64,000 nt of DNA from Fennellomyces sp. T-0311 (taxonomy: Eukaryota > Mucoromycota > Mucoromycetes > Mucorales > Lichtheimiaceae): assembly GCA_025266875.1 (NCBI GenBank), contig JALLLT010000062.1:62001-126000 (forward strand). The letters are read 5' to 3'. Positions 21,059 to 31,717 of this stretch are shown piece by piece. Both the position numbers and the translations under genes were made by a program. How positions within the stretch are numbered: position 1 is the first letter of the stretch; each line of letters begins with the position of its first letter. The notes beneath the pieces are model-generated. The model ran no database searches. It was not told the DNA's origin and saw only the letters and a list, made by a program, of their open reading frames with translations.

Positions 21059-24000
21059 TTATGTATCATTATTATCTGTAATAACACCATAACTACTTTC
21101 ATTTTCAGTATTACTGTCATAATAGCCATAATCACTGTCGGTATCAGCCTCAGCCTGATCCTCGTTATCGAATCCAGCTGATTCATTGTTACTCGTCGTG
21201 CCCATCCATGTCTCTATATCCTCAAGTAGCGGTAACCTTCCTCGAGTATTGCTGTGGTGATCCGCATCATGATTCAACAAATATTGCTCATATACTCCTC
21301 CATCTCCTTGACCATTCAGTGCAGTCGTAAAGTCAGGTACTATGTGAACCGGATGGGTAATGTCATCGACAGGTAAGACAAGATAATTATCATAAACGCG
21401 CTCAGTATCTGGTTCTTTCACCACTTGAAATCCGCTAGCATGTGGTTCGTCTTTGAGTACTACTCTTCGTACCAGGCATAAATTGACTAACTCAGGCAAT
21501 GGGTATTCTTCTGTAGCTATAGGCTTCACACTAAAGAACAATAGCAGTTGGCCTATTTCCCCATCCTTAAATTTCGCGAAGTCGTATCGTGGAAATCCAT
21601 GGTATTTCTTATGTGCTCGCAAGATCACTTCGGCAGCATGATTGACACCGTCGATACCATGCAGTTTGAGGCTCTGATAAGCTTGCACCTGTGTAATACC
21701 CATTTATATGTAAATTAATTAATATTGGTGAGAACTTACCTGGCTATTTTGTATCTCGGGCATATTCCGTAAGCCACATATCTGATCCTTTCCTTTCACC
21801 ATGGTATGCAAACAGCAGCGTGCCAAAGAAGAAATATTCGGATAGGTAGGATACTTTGTCTTGATTTCCGAGAAGCTCAACCATTTTCGCTTTAATACAG
21901 CGGAACCAAGCTCACGACGGGTAATAGAAAATATGTTTGTGGCAGGAGGTCGCAGTGACACTGATGTTTCGACAAAATTCCAATACTGATCATATATCAA
22001 ATCACGGTAATAGACATGCTTTGCCATCTATCAAGGTCTTTCAGTATCAATTATTTCTGTATCAGATCACTTTTGAAGGTTACCTGGCTTGTCATTTTGT
22101 ATTTGTGATAATTTGTCCTTCGCCCAGGTTTCTTGGCATCGATTCTGTGTTGGCTCTCCGAGTGCGTAGTGCTGTAGCCAGAAATCACGCCATATTGTTT
22201 AATATCGTGGTGGTATTTCCACAACATATGATTTTTTGGAAATCGCATCTGAGACTAGGCATATAAATGTTATTTGTATCATTAATGAACACATCCCCGT
22301 GGCTTATAGTTTGGCTACCTTCGAGTAATTCTGGAAAACTGGACTGAGAGTGTTGAACTCCATGAGAACCAAATCCATTTGCTTGAGTGTCTCATCAGTG
22401 TGTTCCTTCAAGGTCGCAAGCCGGTAAAAGTCAATAAATTTTCGTAAGCACAATGCGGCCTGCAGCGGGATATCATGAACGCATGACATGATTATCTAAT
22501 TCGTTATTATCAGAATGCGATGCATCAGCATTAATCTGCGAGAGCATTAAGCGAAAAATAATCACACTTACGTTCATATGACTTTGGAGCTCGGTATAAG
22601 TGGGATTTTTTAAGGAACTCATAAGAAAACCGTTTTTAAAGTATCGTAAGCCATTAAATGGAGCAATCATAGCCGCTCTATATCCCTCGTTAGCAAAAGG
22701 TGGGAGATTAAAGTAATCGATCATGAACCTTTTGTTAATCTGTTTTAATCGCGCATTTCCATGGATTCCCTCCTTAATCATCTGCTCGATGCACTCAACC
22801 AGGTACCGGTACGCACCGCCCAACTGGTGCAGATCATCTACCACTAATGACTTGTAAATGTCGAACTGTGGGACATCCCAGAACGCATTCTAGAAACAAG
22901 CATACCAGTTAGTTTAGCCAACTAAGCAGAGTATAATATATTTATATAACCGGTTACCTTTACAAGATGTGTAGAATAAGCGCGACATAGTTTCTCAACA
23001 TCCTTTTGATTATCCAACAGTTTTTGGCCGTGAGAGTATATCGTTCTCATATAGTATTTCGTTCGATTCGTGACCTCATTAGATTGACTGCATGTGCATG
23101 GTAAATTAAAGTGTACAGTGGGTAGGCAACAGCGGGGACAAGTGAACTTGGATCGTCCGCTTTTAACTACTGCAAGCATTCGTCTACGGCATTTGGTCAA
23201 TACTTTGATAATTTAGACACTACTTATCTAGATGAAACTTACTGCTCCGGTAAATCAGCGGTATAGCAAGCTAGCGCAGGGATGCAAGGATACCCTTTTC
23301 CAAAAGGACCTTTCAACATGAATGCTTGGGTTCTATCACGTTAAACATACAGTCAATAAGATTATTTCTTAACAACTATTTTACGAGAATAATGCTTATA
23401 CAGTGACCTGCTGTCCGTTCGCTTGAATGGTTCCATAATTAGTGATAGGCAGTAGTGAAATATCGCGGTTCTTGCGCTTGATAACCACGGCGGAGGAGAT
23501 GAGCTGCTTTGCCAGTTTATCACTGGTAGGTATGCTAATACGCGTGTGGCATGATATTTGTGACAATTGCGATACTCCATGGGGATGTTTCCTTAACGTC
23601 TAATTTAGCTAGGCAATCTACTATGTCGAATTTGTGTGTGCAATTACCTAGCTTGATATATAAAGGCCATGCTTTATGACGTCCATTGCCACTCACAATT
23701 GTTTGGTCAGAAGCCAGCATGATGGTCAAAATGATGTTTCCTGGAAACTTCAGCTAAGCGCATACCAGGATTTTTTTTGAGTCGAGGATATATAAACAGC
23801 TACCGTGCACTTGTTACCTGTAGATCCTCCCACCAACGACCCGAATCAAGGTCCTTGTATACTCTCTGACCATTACGGCGGTAGAGGCTCGGCTTATTAA
23901 TCATTACATGCCAGAAAGCCGGGTGCGAGAAAAGTAATTGACACACATCCTTAATATTTCTGTAGCTAAAATGCACCTCGTCGATCGCGCTTTCTAGTTC

Positions 24001-24851
24001 AGCTCTGTGATTCTCTGGAATATCCTTTACTTCATGCAGTTGGACTCGTCGATCTTCAAATGGCTATTGCAACCTTTCAATCAGCAAGTTCCAGTGTTCA
24101 ATATATAAACATTATACTAGTGAAGTCGTTTGTTCTGCTTCCTCTTTTAGTCGTTTCTTCACAGCATCGAATGAAGTTGTTGATATGTAACAACTTTCCG
24201 CATTTACTTTTGCATAGTCGATGCCTTTTTGAACCACTTTCGTTAGACTATACAACATAAGTGTTAAATTTTAATAAGCATAATCAACCAAATTTTGGCT
24301 AACCTTCGATAGTCATCATTCGAAAGCTCTTTTGAGAATGCCCACTGTGCAATTTCACGCTCGATCGTACTCATTGATCCTTTGTAAGAGCTAAAGTCCG
24401 TTTCATCCTTTTCAAACTCTGGGGCTATACCGATGGGTTCTTTATAGAACTTAAATATAAGATCTAATTAAAAAATACGTGACAGTACCCATACCTCTTT
24501 CAAGTGGATAGCATGTGTCAGCTTGAGGATCAATTTCTAGTAGAGGATCCGTTTCCGGTGCAGGATCGAAGCTGCATTCATAGGTTCCATCATCCTTATG
24601 TTATTTTATTCCGTTAGCTAAAAAATAACGAGCAGGCTCGTATAAAAATACTGTACCTGATAGCTATCGACTGACGCGTCTTCAGGGGTCCTCATAGTTG
24701 TACTTGACACAGGTGCAGGTTCGTCCGATCTTATTGCTGGTGGCAAGGGCTCATGACAGTGTGAAGATTGAAAATGCCTCACTAATGCACTTCGTTTGGT
24801 GAATGGATTCATTTTACGGCATGATTCCCTCAATGGACAAAAGATCTCCAT
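21059..24851 (-). CDS. Plavaka transposase of element G
   Basis: The start at 24851 gives an N-terminal zinc-finger-like motif (CPLRESC...HFQSSH). Later blocks match the Plavaka family. MLASDQT and the KAWPLYIKLGN block lie at ~23730-23640, VLAYLPVI near 23540, and a CPRCCLP cysteine pair near 23140. The VVDDLHQLGG block (catalytic Asp region) is at ~22845, and the C-terminal FPKNHMLWKY, YSTTHSE and DYDFAKF-like blocks run from 22250 to 21500. About ten short introns split the gene. Element H encodes a clear homologue with the same blocks. I did not resolve every exon border, so intactness is not proven. The enzyme would cut and join element G ends. Confidence 0.7.
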
Positions 24852-24945
24852 TTTACGCAGACGTGAATTTTGATACTGTGAGGAGTAGTGTATTAAAGGG
24901 GACTTCGCGTTTTCGGATTTTAATTTTCTGTCTCATTTCCTCATA
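24852..24945. promoter_or_regulatory. Divergent promoter between the two Plavaka G genes
   Basis: Only 94 bp separate the two start codons, so the genes must share regulatory DNA. Element H has the same arrangement with 129 bp (62292-62420). No clear TATA box stands out. Confidence 0.5.
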
Positions 24946-27064
24946 ATGCCACCCAAAACTAAAAGAACACGCCAACGCGATCCTGTTATTCGAGAAAGCC
25001 AGTCGAGGATAATTGTCCGATCTGACAATCTCAGCACCCCTGCAACTCGATCTTCAGGTAAGGAGGTTGCTGATCGTGCTGCGTTCAAGAATTTGTTTTG
25101 CCTAACGGTACTTCAGTTGCGCACAAGAGACGATGCACCATTCAGAACAAGCACACGCGAAATGAAACTGTTAGTGGGCTACAGCAGGAACAGTTTAGGT
25201 ATTAATGGAAACGATCAAATACCAGTGGTATATTCTCATATATTTAAAACGATTAGTGAAAATGGTGATCCGCAGCAACCCATCTCAGGCATGCCATCCA
25301 CTCAAAGCAGCACCACCAGTTTGAATCGCCCACTACAACAACGAATACCGGCACATTCAACTGAACATTCCGCACTTCAGGCCAATGCACGTTCTCCAAC
25401 TACCGATGACCAGGCTATAGGTAGGATGCTTCTAGCTCTACAGTATATGAAAGCCTCATTCGCACTTTGCTTCAGTGGCGCGATACTCTTCCAACGGGCA
25501 ATGTAAGTATCGGTTATTCCATTAGTTAAAACCACTGAAGAGGACCTAAGTGGAGTTATTCCGTACACTTAAGATACTACTGAGCATTACTGACAACACA
25601 TTCAATCGTCTATTATCATATATGAAGCCTTACTTGACCATGAACCGTTCCATGACTTGCTACAGGATCTCCACGATGAGTTTCCTATCGAAGGTACCAT
25701 TCAATCTGGATCAAATACAGAATGTTCCCAATTCACACCTATGTAAGGATTATAATATTGTGCTATATGGAGGTATATACTACTAAGGTAGAAGTAGAAT
25801 GGATGCTCAGGCCAGATTATATGAGGCGTCAAGCTCAAGCGCTCCAAGGTAGGCTACTTTCGTTAGTCAATGGAATATAAGTACTAACAGATTCACTTAA
25901 CATAAGTACCATCGAACACGCTTCACCAGGCGCCCGTACCGAAGTACAACGAGAAGCTGATGAGCTCTTTGACGACATGTATCTGCCCGCTGATGATTCT
26001 ACTGCCACAAACCATAGACCGGTTATTATTCCAAACCAGTATGTTATTAGTTCTGCTCTTTGCACGGTCCTTATTCTTTTCTTTTAGAACATCAATCACA
26101 ATATCATTTCCCCCCGACGATACCAGAATATGGGATGATTTCGCAGACGAGGTGACGCGCTACACGTATACTGAAGACGCCTTTCCTGAAGACTACCTAA
26201 CGGTTTGTGACGATATTGCACGCAAAATGGCTCAGATCCCGGACAATGACCCAAAGCACTATTCTGCTGATGGTAAAATTCGAAGACTTGTAAGTGTATG
26301 CCTGCTAGGAATTTTTAAATATATCACCAATTACACTTTATATCAGTATCGTAAAGTTCTTACTGCAAGAAGAACATCTGCTCACTCCCAAGTTAATACA
26401 TTCTTGCTACGTTATAACTTCGGTCCTGAAATGTTCCCACCACAATATCGAAATGTGGGCCCAAGGAAAAAGTACCTGTACCTTTTAGATCTTTCACGGT
26501 ATCTCAGCTCATATGTCTTTGGTTTGTTAAGTTATGACGCTAATCATACTCTATGTAGATTTGCTCGGGCTGGTTACGGTGATCATGGTGCGATGATGCA
26601 GAGTCCGTTTCTGTCCTATATGATTTTCAAAGTCTTCTTCAACAAAAAAGGAAGAGGCGGACCTCGTATCATCCCAACACCAGAGCGCACCCCTCCAGCT
26701 TTGATAGCTCTAACCTATACAGCGGTAACGGTGCTATTTGTGCATAACTACATGACAATTAAGCTAACATCAGCGTATATAGATTTATTTTCATATGGCA
26801 GAGCATTCTCAGCACGTTTACTATGCGGGTGATGATGAGAAATTCCAGGAGGACTCGATCTGGTGCAAGACGTACCTTGACTATTTGTATCAACGAATAC
26901 CCAACGCACAGACTTTCGACTGGAATGAGGTATCACAGTATCATGGTACGGCAATACGTGCGCTGCAAAATCGAAATCAAAACAATGAATGGGATTCCGG
27001 CATGATGTTTACGAGTGAGATGCGTTTGTACGATGCGGTTGATGATAATGAACCTCTAGTTTGA
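24946..27064 (+). CDS. Second (accessory) gene of Plavaka element G, unknown function
   Basis: The first exon starts MPPKTKRTRQRDP, a basic, nuclear-signal-like N terminus. Later exons include FPPDDTRIWDDFADEV (~26110), a helical block near 26345-26520, FARAGYGDHGAMMQSPFLSY (~26562-26620) and a final exon ending at 27064. The element H gene (62421-63959) matches block by block: FDPNTRIWTQF, FARGGYMDTGRFMHSQ, and a last exon that also follows an AG at an ATA-TAC-like junction. Conservation in a second element, in the same divergent position, supports a real protein. I recognise no domain; a DNA-binding or transposition-helper role is a guess. Confidence 0.6.
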
Positions 27065-27789
27065 GTTTTTCACAGTGTTATACAGCCATAGTATAGTTCA
27101 ATAAACTGTTGCGTATTAGTCTGTCCGTAACCGATGCGTGCAATCAAGCCATAACTATTAAAATAAGAAGCAGAAGGAATTACTAAAACCAGAATATTTA
27201 AAGGTATTTAATGGAACAGTAAGCACCATTTAAAGGCCATTGGGTAACTTTAGAAAGTTTAAAGGAGGGGGGTAGCCGTTTAGGCCTTTGAACCCTCTGT
27301 TTGCATTCAAAGCCATTTAAAGACATACAGCGGCGCGAACCGTGTTTATGATGATTGTAAGTTTACCAGCAGATCGATCTGAACGCTTCCCCGTCTTGTC
27401 CTCTCAAGAAGCAAGAAGACAGCAAAACCAGCTAAGAGCCGATGGTCGTGCACTTCGACAAGCTCTTTTGGAGCAGCTGATACCACAAGCTAGATAGCAG
27501 GTCAAAGAGCGAAAGTCAGTAATACCATTTATGATTATACCTAGAGTATTTTTAATGGCCAATAACACTATTTTTATTCATCATTTGCATCACCATGATG
27601 GGATGATTCGGCATCACTATCAGCACCAGGGTTGGTAAGTCGCCCATTGATTAAATTCAAGAGCGATTGGTTCGTCCTGGTGAGCTCATCAACTCTTCTC
27701 ATAAGCGCGACGTGCCGGCGTTCTTGGTCATCATTCTCCAGTCGACGACGCTGAGCAACTCTCTGCTCAAATTCAAACAGATCGGATCG

Positions 27790-28761
27790 TCATTCCATCC
27801 GATCCAAATCACGATCTTCGCGCATTCGTGACAAGAGGTCGAAGTTCACCCTTTCAACCATTTGCTCGAAGTTGGTAATGTTACTTTCGAGCACGCGTTG
27901 TACCTCTTCAACGTCCAGCACTGTTCGGCGACCACAGCCAATTCCGGGGCGCGCGGATAGCGTAATGCGGGAACCGCAGGTACGTGTTGCCGTAGGTGTT
28001 TGTATGGGTGCAGGGGCCGGGGTAGGAGTGGAAGCGGATGTGGGAGCGGGAGTAGGTGTAGGAGTAGGAGCAGGAGTGAATGTGGGTGTGGGTGTGGGAG
28101 CTGGAGTAGGTGTAGGCGCGGGAGTAGGTATTGGTGATGTCGGCCTTTGCATTGGTATCTCGTGGACTTCACCTTCACTGTCCTCTTCTCCGGCACTCTC
28201 GTCTTGCTGCTGCTGCTCTTCCTCTCGGCGCAAGTACACGGTCATGTCTCCAGTGTGATTGATATTCATAGTTTCAATCACGACATGAGGATGCGTGGCC
28301 ACATCATTTTTCAATATCTGACCGACTGTATCATAATACACCCAGTCGATCATTGGATGGGTGCCACCTATACCACTTGCACCTACACGATTCCTTTCGT
28401 CCTTGTATTTTTTTGCAAAGCTTTTCCACTTGTCTTGGACGCGTGAAAGATTAACGAGTCCAAGAAAGCCAGCAACGTCGAAGGGAGGATTCTCTAATTG
28501 CTGATAATCAGTGCATATTCTTTCCTTTAGTTGCTCCAAAATGTCGCCCCAGATTCGGTTTCGGACGTTTGGATCTTGGTGATCCTGCAGGCGATCGTAA
28601 TGTGTACCCAGCAATTGCAAAAGAATGCCAACTGCTTCTTCGGGCCAAGTGAAGTTTGGATCGCTATTAGGTGCTGGACTTCTTGTAGTTGCACGGGTTT
28701 CATTAAGACTGAATACTCCTGTGCCTGGAACACGGTTATTTCGTCGGGGAGGCATTGTCAA
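27790..28761 (-). CDS. Harbinger-associated Myb/SANT-like DNA-binding protein
   Basis: An uninterrupted 323-residue frame. Residues ~30-130 form a Myb/SANT-like module. [15 protein letters not shown] opens it, followed by a helical segment with IWGDILEQL and [15 protein letters not shown], as in the Myb-like proteins that bind Harbinger ends. Residues ~205-260 are a Pro/Thr/Ala tandem repeat ([13 protein letters not shown] type). A C-terminal coiled-coil-like helix ([22 protein letters not shown]) follows and could dimerise or contact the transposase. In PIF/Harbinger elements this partner imports the transposase and binds subterminal DNA (established for the family). The gene points inward from the right TIR. 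Confidence 0.75.
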   Translation of the reverse strand: MTMPPRRNNRVPGTGVFSLNETRATTRSPAPNSDPNFTWPEEAVGILLQLLGTHYDRLQDHQDPNVRNRIWGDILEQLKERICTDYQQLENPPFDVAGFLGLVNLSRVQDKWKSFAKKYKDERNRVGASGIGGTHPMIDWVYYDTVGQILKNDVATHPHVVIETMNINHTGDMTVYLRREEEQQQQDESAGEEDSEGEVHEIPMQRPTSPIPTPAPTPTPAPTPTPTFTPAPTPTPTPAPTSASTPTPAPAPIQTPTATRTCGSRITLSARPGIGCGRRTVLDVEEVQRVLESNITNFEQMVERVNFDLLSRMREDRDLDRME

Positions 28762-29005
28762 AATGTACTTTCAGGATAAAGATAAAGCAATAGTCAACTG
28801 TGTAGGCAAAACTGTTTATTGAGATGATCAAAATGGGTATGGGACACTTTAGCAATGCCAAAAATGGTCATAAGGAGGCAGAAAACCCTGGTCAACACCC
28901 GGGTTTTTCGCTGTCGCTACCCATATTGAGATACTAAAGTGGCTTCAAGTGTACACAGCGTAGAGAGGTAAGTATTTGCAGTAGTACGGTGGCGGCACTT
29001 TAGAT

Positions 29006-29099
29006 TACCAAAAAGCGTATTACGGAAAAAGGTAGTTGCCAAAAAGCGTATTACGGCAAAAGGCTAAAAAAAAATTTAATTGCACCGGTGTGAGCACCC
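29006..29099. repeat. Right TIR of Harbinger element F
   Basis: Reverse complement of 19099-19192 with one difference seen (CAACT versus CGACT between the two internal repeats). Confidence 0.85.
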
Positions 29100-29199
29100 A
29101 TAGAGTAATCAGTATCCCTTTCGGTTGATTGCACTTCCCCCCCCTGGCAACCCTGTAACACTGGGCAAAATGGGAATAATCCTGCAATAAAAAATAGCA

Positions 29200-30240
29200 T
29201 ATTATACTACGTGATTATCGATAATCGCATACATAATTCCGTACTCTTTGAAGTCAGGATTATCCTAAGGCAAGTCTGATTTATCGATAAAACCAGATTC
29301 AAAAGGTCAGGGGTTATCCTAAGGAGCGGTGAATGGGGGGGTCTACGGATTTTACGAAAACGGCAGGTATACAACTTTAACTTTAATCTTGGTGTAATGG
29401 CGCGGTAATCAAAGCTGTATGGAAGGTTTCTTTTTGTGTAAACGTATACAGAGACACCGTTTTGGTACACGCGTCATTTATTTCGGAAGAGGCAGGGATA
29501 GTCTCATTTTTGGATTCGACACGGTTATTAATTTTAGCAGCAAAATTGGCAAAACGGTAGTAGCAAATTATGGTTTTAACAGTATAGCATTTTTATTATC
29601 AGAACAGATGAATAGTACTATTTAATTTCTATGGAACTATATAGTGCAGGGTAGTCCGATGTGAACAGGGATAGCGATAGCCACAGAAAGTATCAGAAAT
29701 CCCGAACGAAATGGCATGGTGATGACTAAGGTGCGAAAGATTCACCTTGGGAAAGCAAACGGATACCAATAATAGCAACAGTGTGACAACAACGGTATTG
29801 CTGTCAACGTAGACTGCGTGGGAACTGCCAAAGAAATGACTACTGCAAGGGCACAGATTAGAAAGGAATGCCATACAGCAAAAGGAGAACTTACCTTCGG
29901 TTTGAAGCAATACCCGTGTGGCAGATTCGTTAAAAAAAATAATTTTGTTAATCACCAAGCCAATGAAGTTCTGTAAATCACATACCTTTATAGATTAAGC
30001 TGCTGAAATGGAGAACCCCGGTGGTAGTGCAGGCAAAGTATAATGTGAGCTAGTGTTATTGAAGGAAAACTTACTACAACCGATAGTTTGCTTCGTTGAG
30101 GGTAATATGATAGAAAGGAAAGCACAACAGGAAGCACTAGAGCAAAAAGTGTTGGTGATTACATTGATAAGAATAGCGAAAGTAGTGAATTACCTGGACT
30201 TCTGGTGAAATAGTGGTGGAAAGTAGAAAGAGAGAAGAGC
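29200..30240 (-). ncRNA. Micro-exon unit and downstream conserved frame (element B)
   Basis: Equivalent of 13140-14068 in A, on the opposite strand. Intron-like GT...AG segments separate short exons. The hydrophobic MPFRSGFLILSVAIAI frame lies near 29717-29637 and the FAAKINNRVESKN / FTQKETFH frame near 29555-29410. That second frame loses one base after FTQKETFH compared with A. Coding status is uncertain. Confidence 0.3.
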
Positions 30241-30442
30241 TCGATGTTTAGCTGTGCGATGCCTTTTTTATACTCGTTGAGATCACGGGCATGACCGAAA
30301 ACGTCCTTGCCGGTATATATAGAATAAGTGTACACAATATAAGGTTCTTCCCGTTCTTTTATCGGTTTTCATCTTATCGTACGCATCTATAAACCATCAT
30401 AGCGTGTATTATCGCAGTGCACAGTATTTACCTGTATACTAG
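30241..30442. promoter_or_regulatory. Bidirectional promoter of element B
   Basis: It has a minus-strand TATAAAAAAGGC (30261-30272) and the CCTTGCCGGTATATATAG block (~30303-30322) shared with A in inverted orientation. The accessory gene starts at 30443. Confidence 0.5.
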
Positions 30443-31415
30443 ATGTCCAACAACAGTAACAGCAACAACAACAACAGCACCCCCCAAATGCCTGGCTTTG
30501 AGCAGACGCGCGCTTTGCAGGCCAACAGAGCTGCGCTCTCCTTCAATCAGCGCCTGAATGAGTTGAAGGATGAAAACGCTGAACTTAGGGCAAGGCTGGA
30601 GCTCGTCGAAGCCACTATCGCGAGAATGAGCAGCGTAATCGCCGGTCTATCTGCTCAGCCAGTTGCTAGTGAGGCCGCTCCAGTCGTGCCCCTGAACAAA
30701 AAGCAGCTGCGCGAGAAGTATGGCAGTGCCAAGAAAAAAGTTGTCCGCGTAAGATAGAACATGGAAGGAATGTGATATATGGTCGAATATTTATCGAGTT
30801 ACAGGATTACGTCCACGAGAAAATGAAGCTGCTGATCGATGGCTTTGATTTTGGGGTCGATTACCGGGTGAGCCCCAACAAGGAAACCCGTAAGGAGGTG
30901 ATTGAGTGGGTTCGCCTGCAACCTGGCAGTGTGGATGACCCCAAGTTCATCGACTCAATCATGAAGGTGTACTACGACACCTTGAGCAGAAAGTCAAGTA
31001 TGACCGCTGTGGAGAACGATGTCGATCTGCAAGAAGGCCGGCGAAACACGCGTGTGACAGACGTATGTATCGAAACGAAGATAGCGTTAGCAGTTTGTAA
31101 CGCGTATGATTTTTCATAGAAACTCAAGGCCCGCAGAGATGCTCGCCTCGCACACGCCACTGCCCTTGAACAGGAGTATCCTGGCGGGGAGACTGTGCTG
31201 GTCCGGGAGTGCATGTCTCCCGAGCTCAGTGACGAGGAAAATGGAGTTGACGTGATGCATGTCTTGGCTCCGAGATTCCGTACTCTCAAGGTAATAGGCA
31301 GACTATTTTCTCCAGCAAAAAAGGTTTATTTTCCTAAAACGAGGGAGTAGGTCAAAAGGTATCTTGATACACTTGATGAGTACGTGAAGGCCTCGAAGAA
31401 GCGCAAGCACCGCTC

Positions 31416-31450
<35 letters not shown>

Positions 31451-31650
31451 CCGGTGATGACAGTGCGGTGATGGAAGGTGCTGGGGAGGAGCAGGAGGAG
31501 CCTGTTGTTGTACGTGTGCCGATCCGTACTGGCACCGGTACCGGCAAGAAAAGTTACAAGCGTTTTGTACGCAGACATGCTGTTTCTAACAGCGAAATGA
31601 GCGGTCAGCTGGCAAGCACCCTCCCTGACTGGGCTTTTAAAAAAAAATAA
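30443..31650 (+). CDS. CACTA-associated coiled-coil accessory protein (element B)
   Basis: Four exons join in frame: 30443-~30750, ~30806-31062, ~31120-31290 and ~31351-31650, each separated by GT...AG introns of about 55-60 nt. The N terminus is Ser/Asn-rich, then a coiled coil (LNELKDENAELRARLELVEATI). Exon 2 has GFDFGVDYRVSPNKE and ends TRVTD. Exon 3 carries RECMSPELSDEENG. Exon 4 has a basic patch (KASKKRKHRSS), an Asn/Ser repeat and the ending STLPDWAFKKK. No frameshift is needed, so this copy may be intact although its transposase is not. The function is unknown, and a DNA-binding helper of transposition is inferred. Confidence 0.7.
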
Positions 31651-31717
31651 AAAAAAAAACAATTTTTATCTTCCTGTTCCAAAGCAACAATTTTTTTGGG
31701 GGTCAACAACTTTTATT

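Larger units (their letters stand above)
20790..27335 (-). mobile_element. Plavaka-type (CMC superfamily) transposon G nested in F
   Basis: The two genes are divergent: a zinc-finger Plavaka transposase on the minus strand and a second gene on the plus strand, with 94 bp between start codons. Both edges are rich in TTTAAA. The left edge (TTTAAAGATATTGAAATGC) and the inverted right edge (TTTAAATGGCTTTGAATGC) align imperfectly. The exact ends and target duplication could not be fixed; limits are placed by where the Harbinger reading frame breaks and resumes. Confidence 0.7.
19304..27497 (+). pseudogene. PIF/Harbinger DDE transposase, C-terminal exon split by Plavaka G
   Basis: Exon 1 (19304-20204), intron 20205-20258, exon 2 (20259-20360), intron 20361-20418 and exon 3 (from 20419) splice in frame. 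A helix-turn-helix-like region (FRLLKNMLGITDGSVNKF, ~19855-19915) precedes the DDE_Tnp_4 catalytic core: GAMDSKLV (D), GRVHDARAF (D) and KIEHAFGAL (E). All three acidic residues are present. After GGDAVIIVNS (~20780) the sequence turns into Plavaka DNA. The expected basic C-terminal tail (SSQEARRQQNQL...) resumes about 6.5 kb later and stops at 27495-27497. Without the insertion the gene would look complete. Confidence 0.8.
19099..29099 (+). mobile_element. PIF/Harbinger element F (10 kb), with Plavaka element G nested inside
   Basis: Terminal inverted repeats of about 94 bp (19099-19192 and 29006-29099) begin GGGTGCTCACACCGGTGCAA and differ at about one base. Each TIR contains two copies of CCGTAATACGCTTTTTGG spaced 31 bp apart. 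The flanks show ATA on both sides (19096-19098, 29100-29102), compatible with the 3-bp duplications of Harbinger elements. The element carries a DDE transposase on the left and a Myb/SANT-like gene on the right, the canonical two-gene Harbinger set. The transposase gene is split by element G. Confidence 0.85.
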
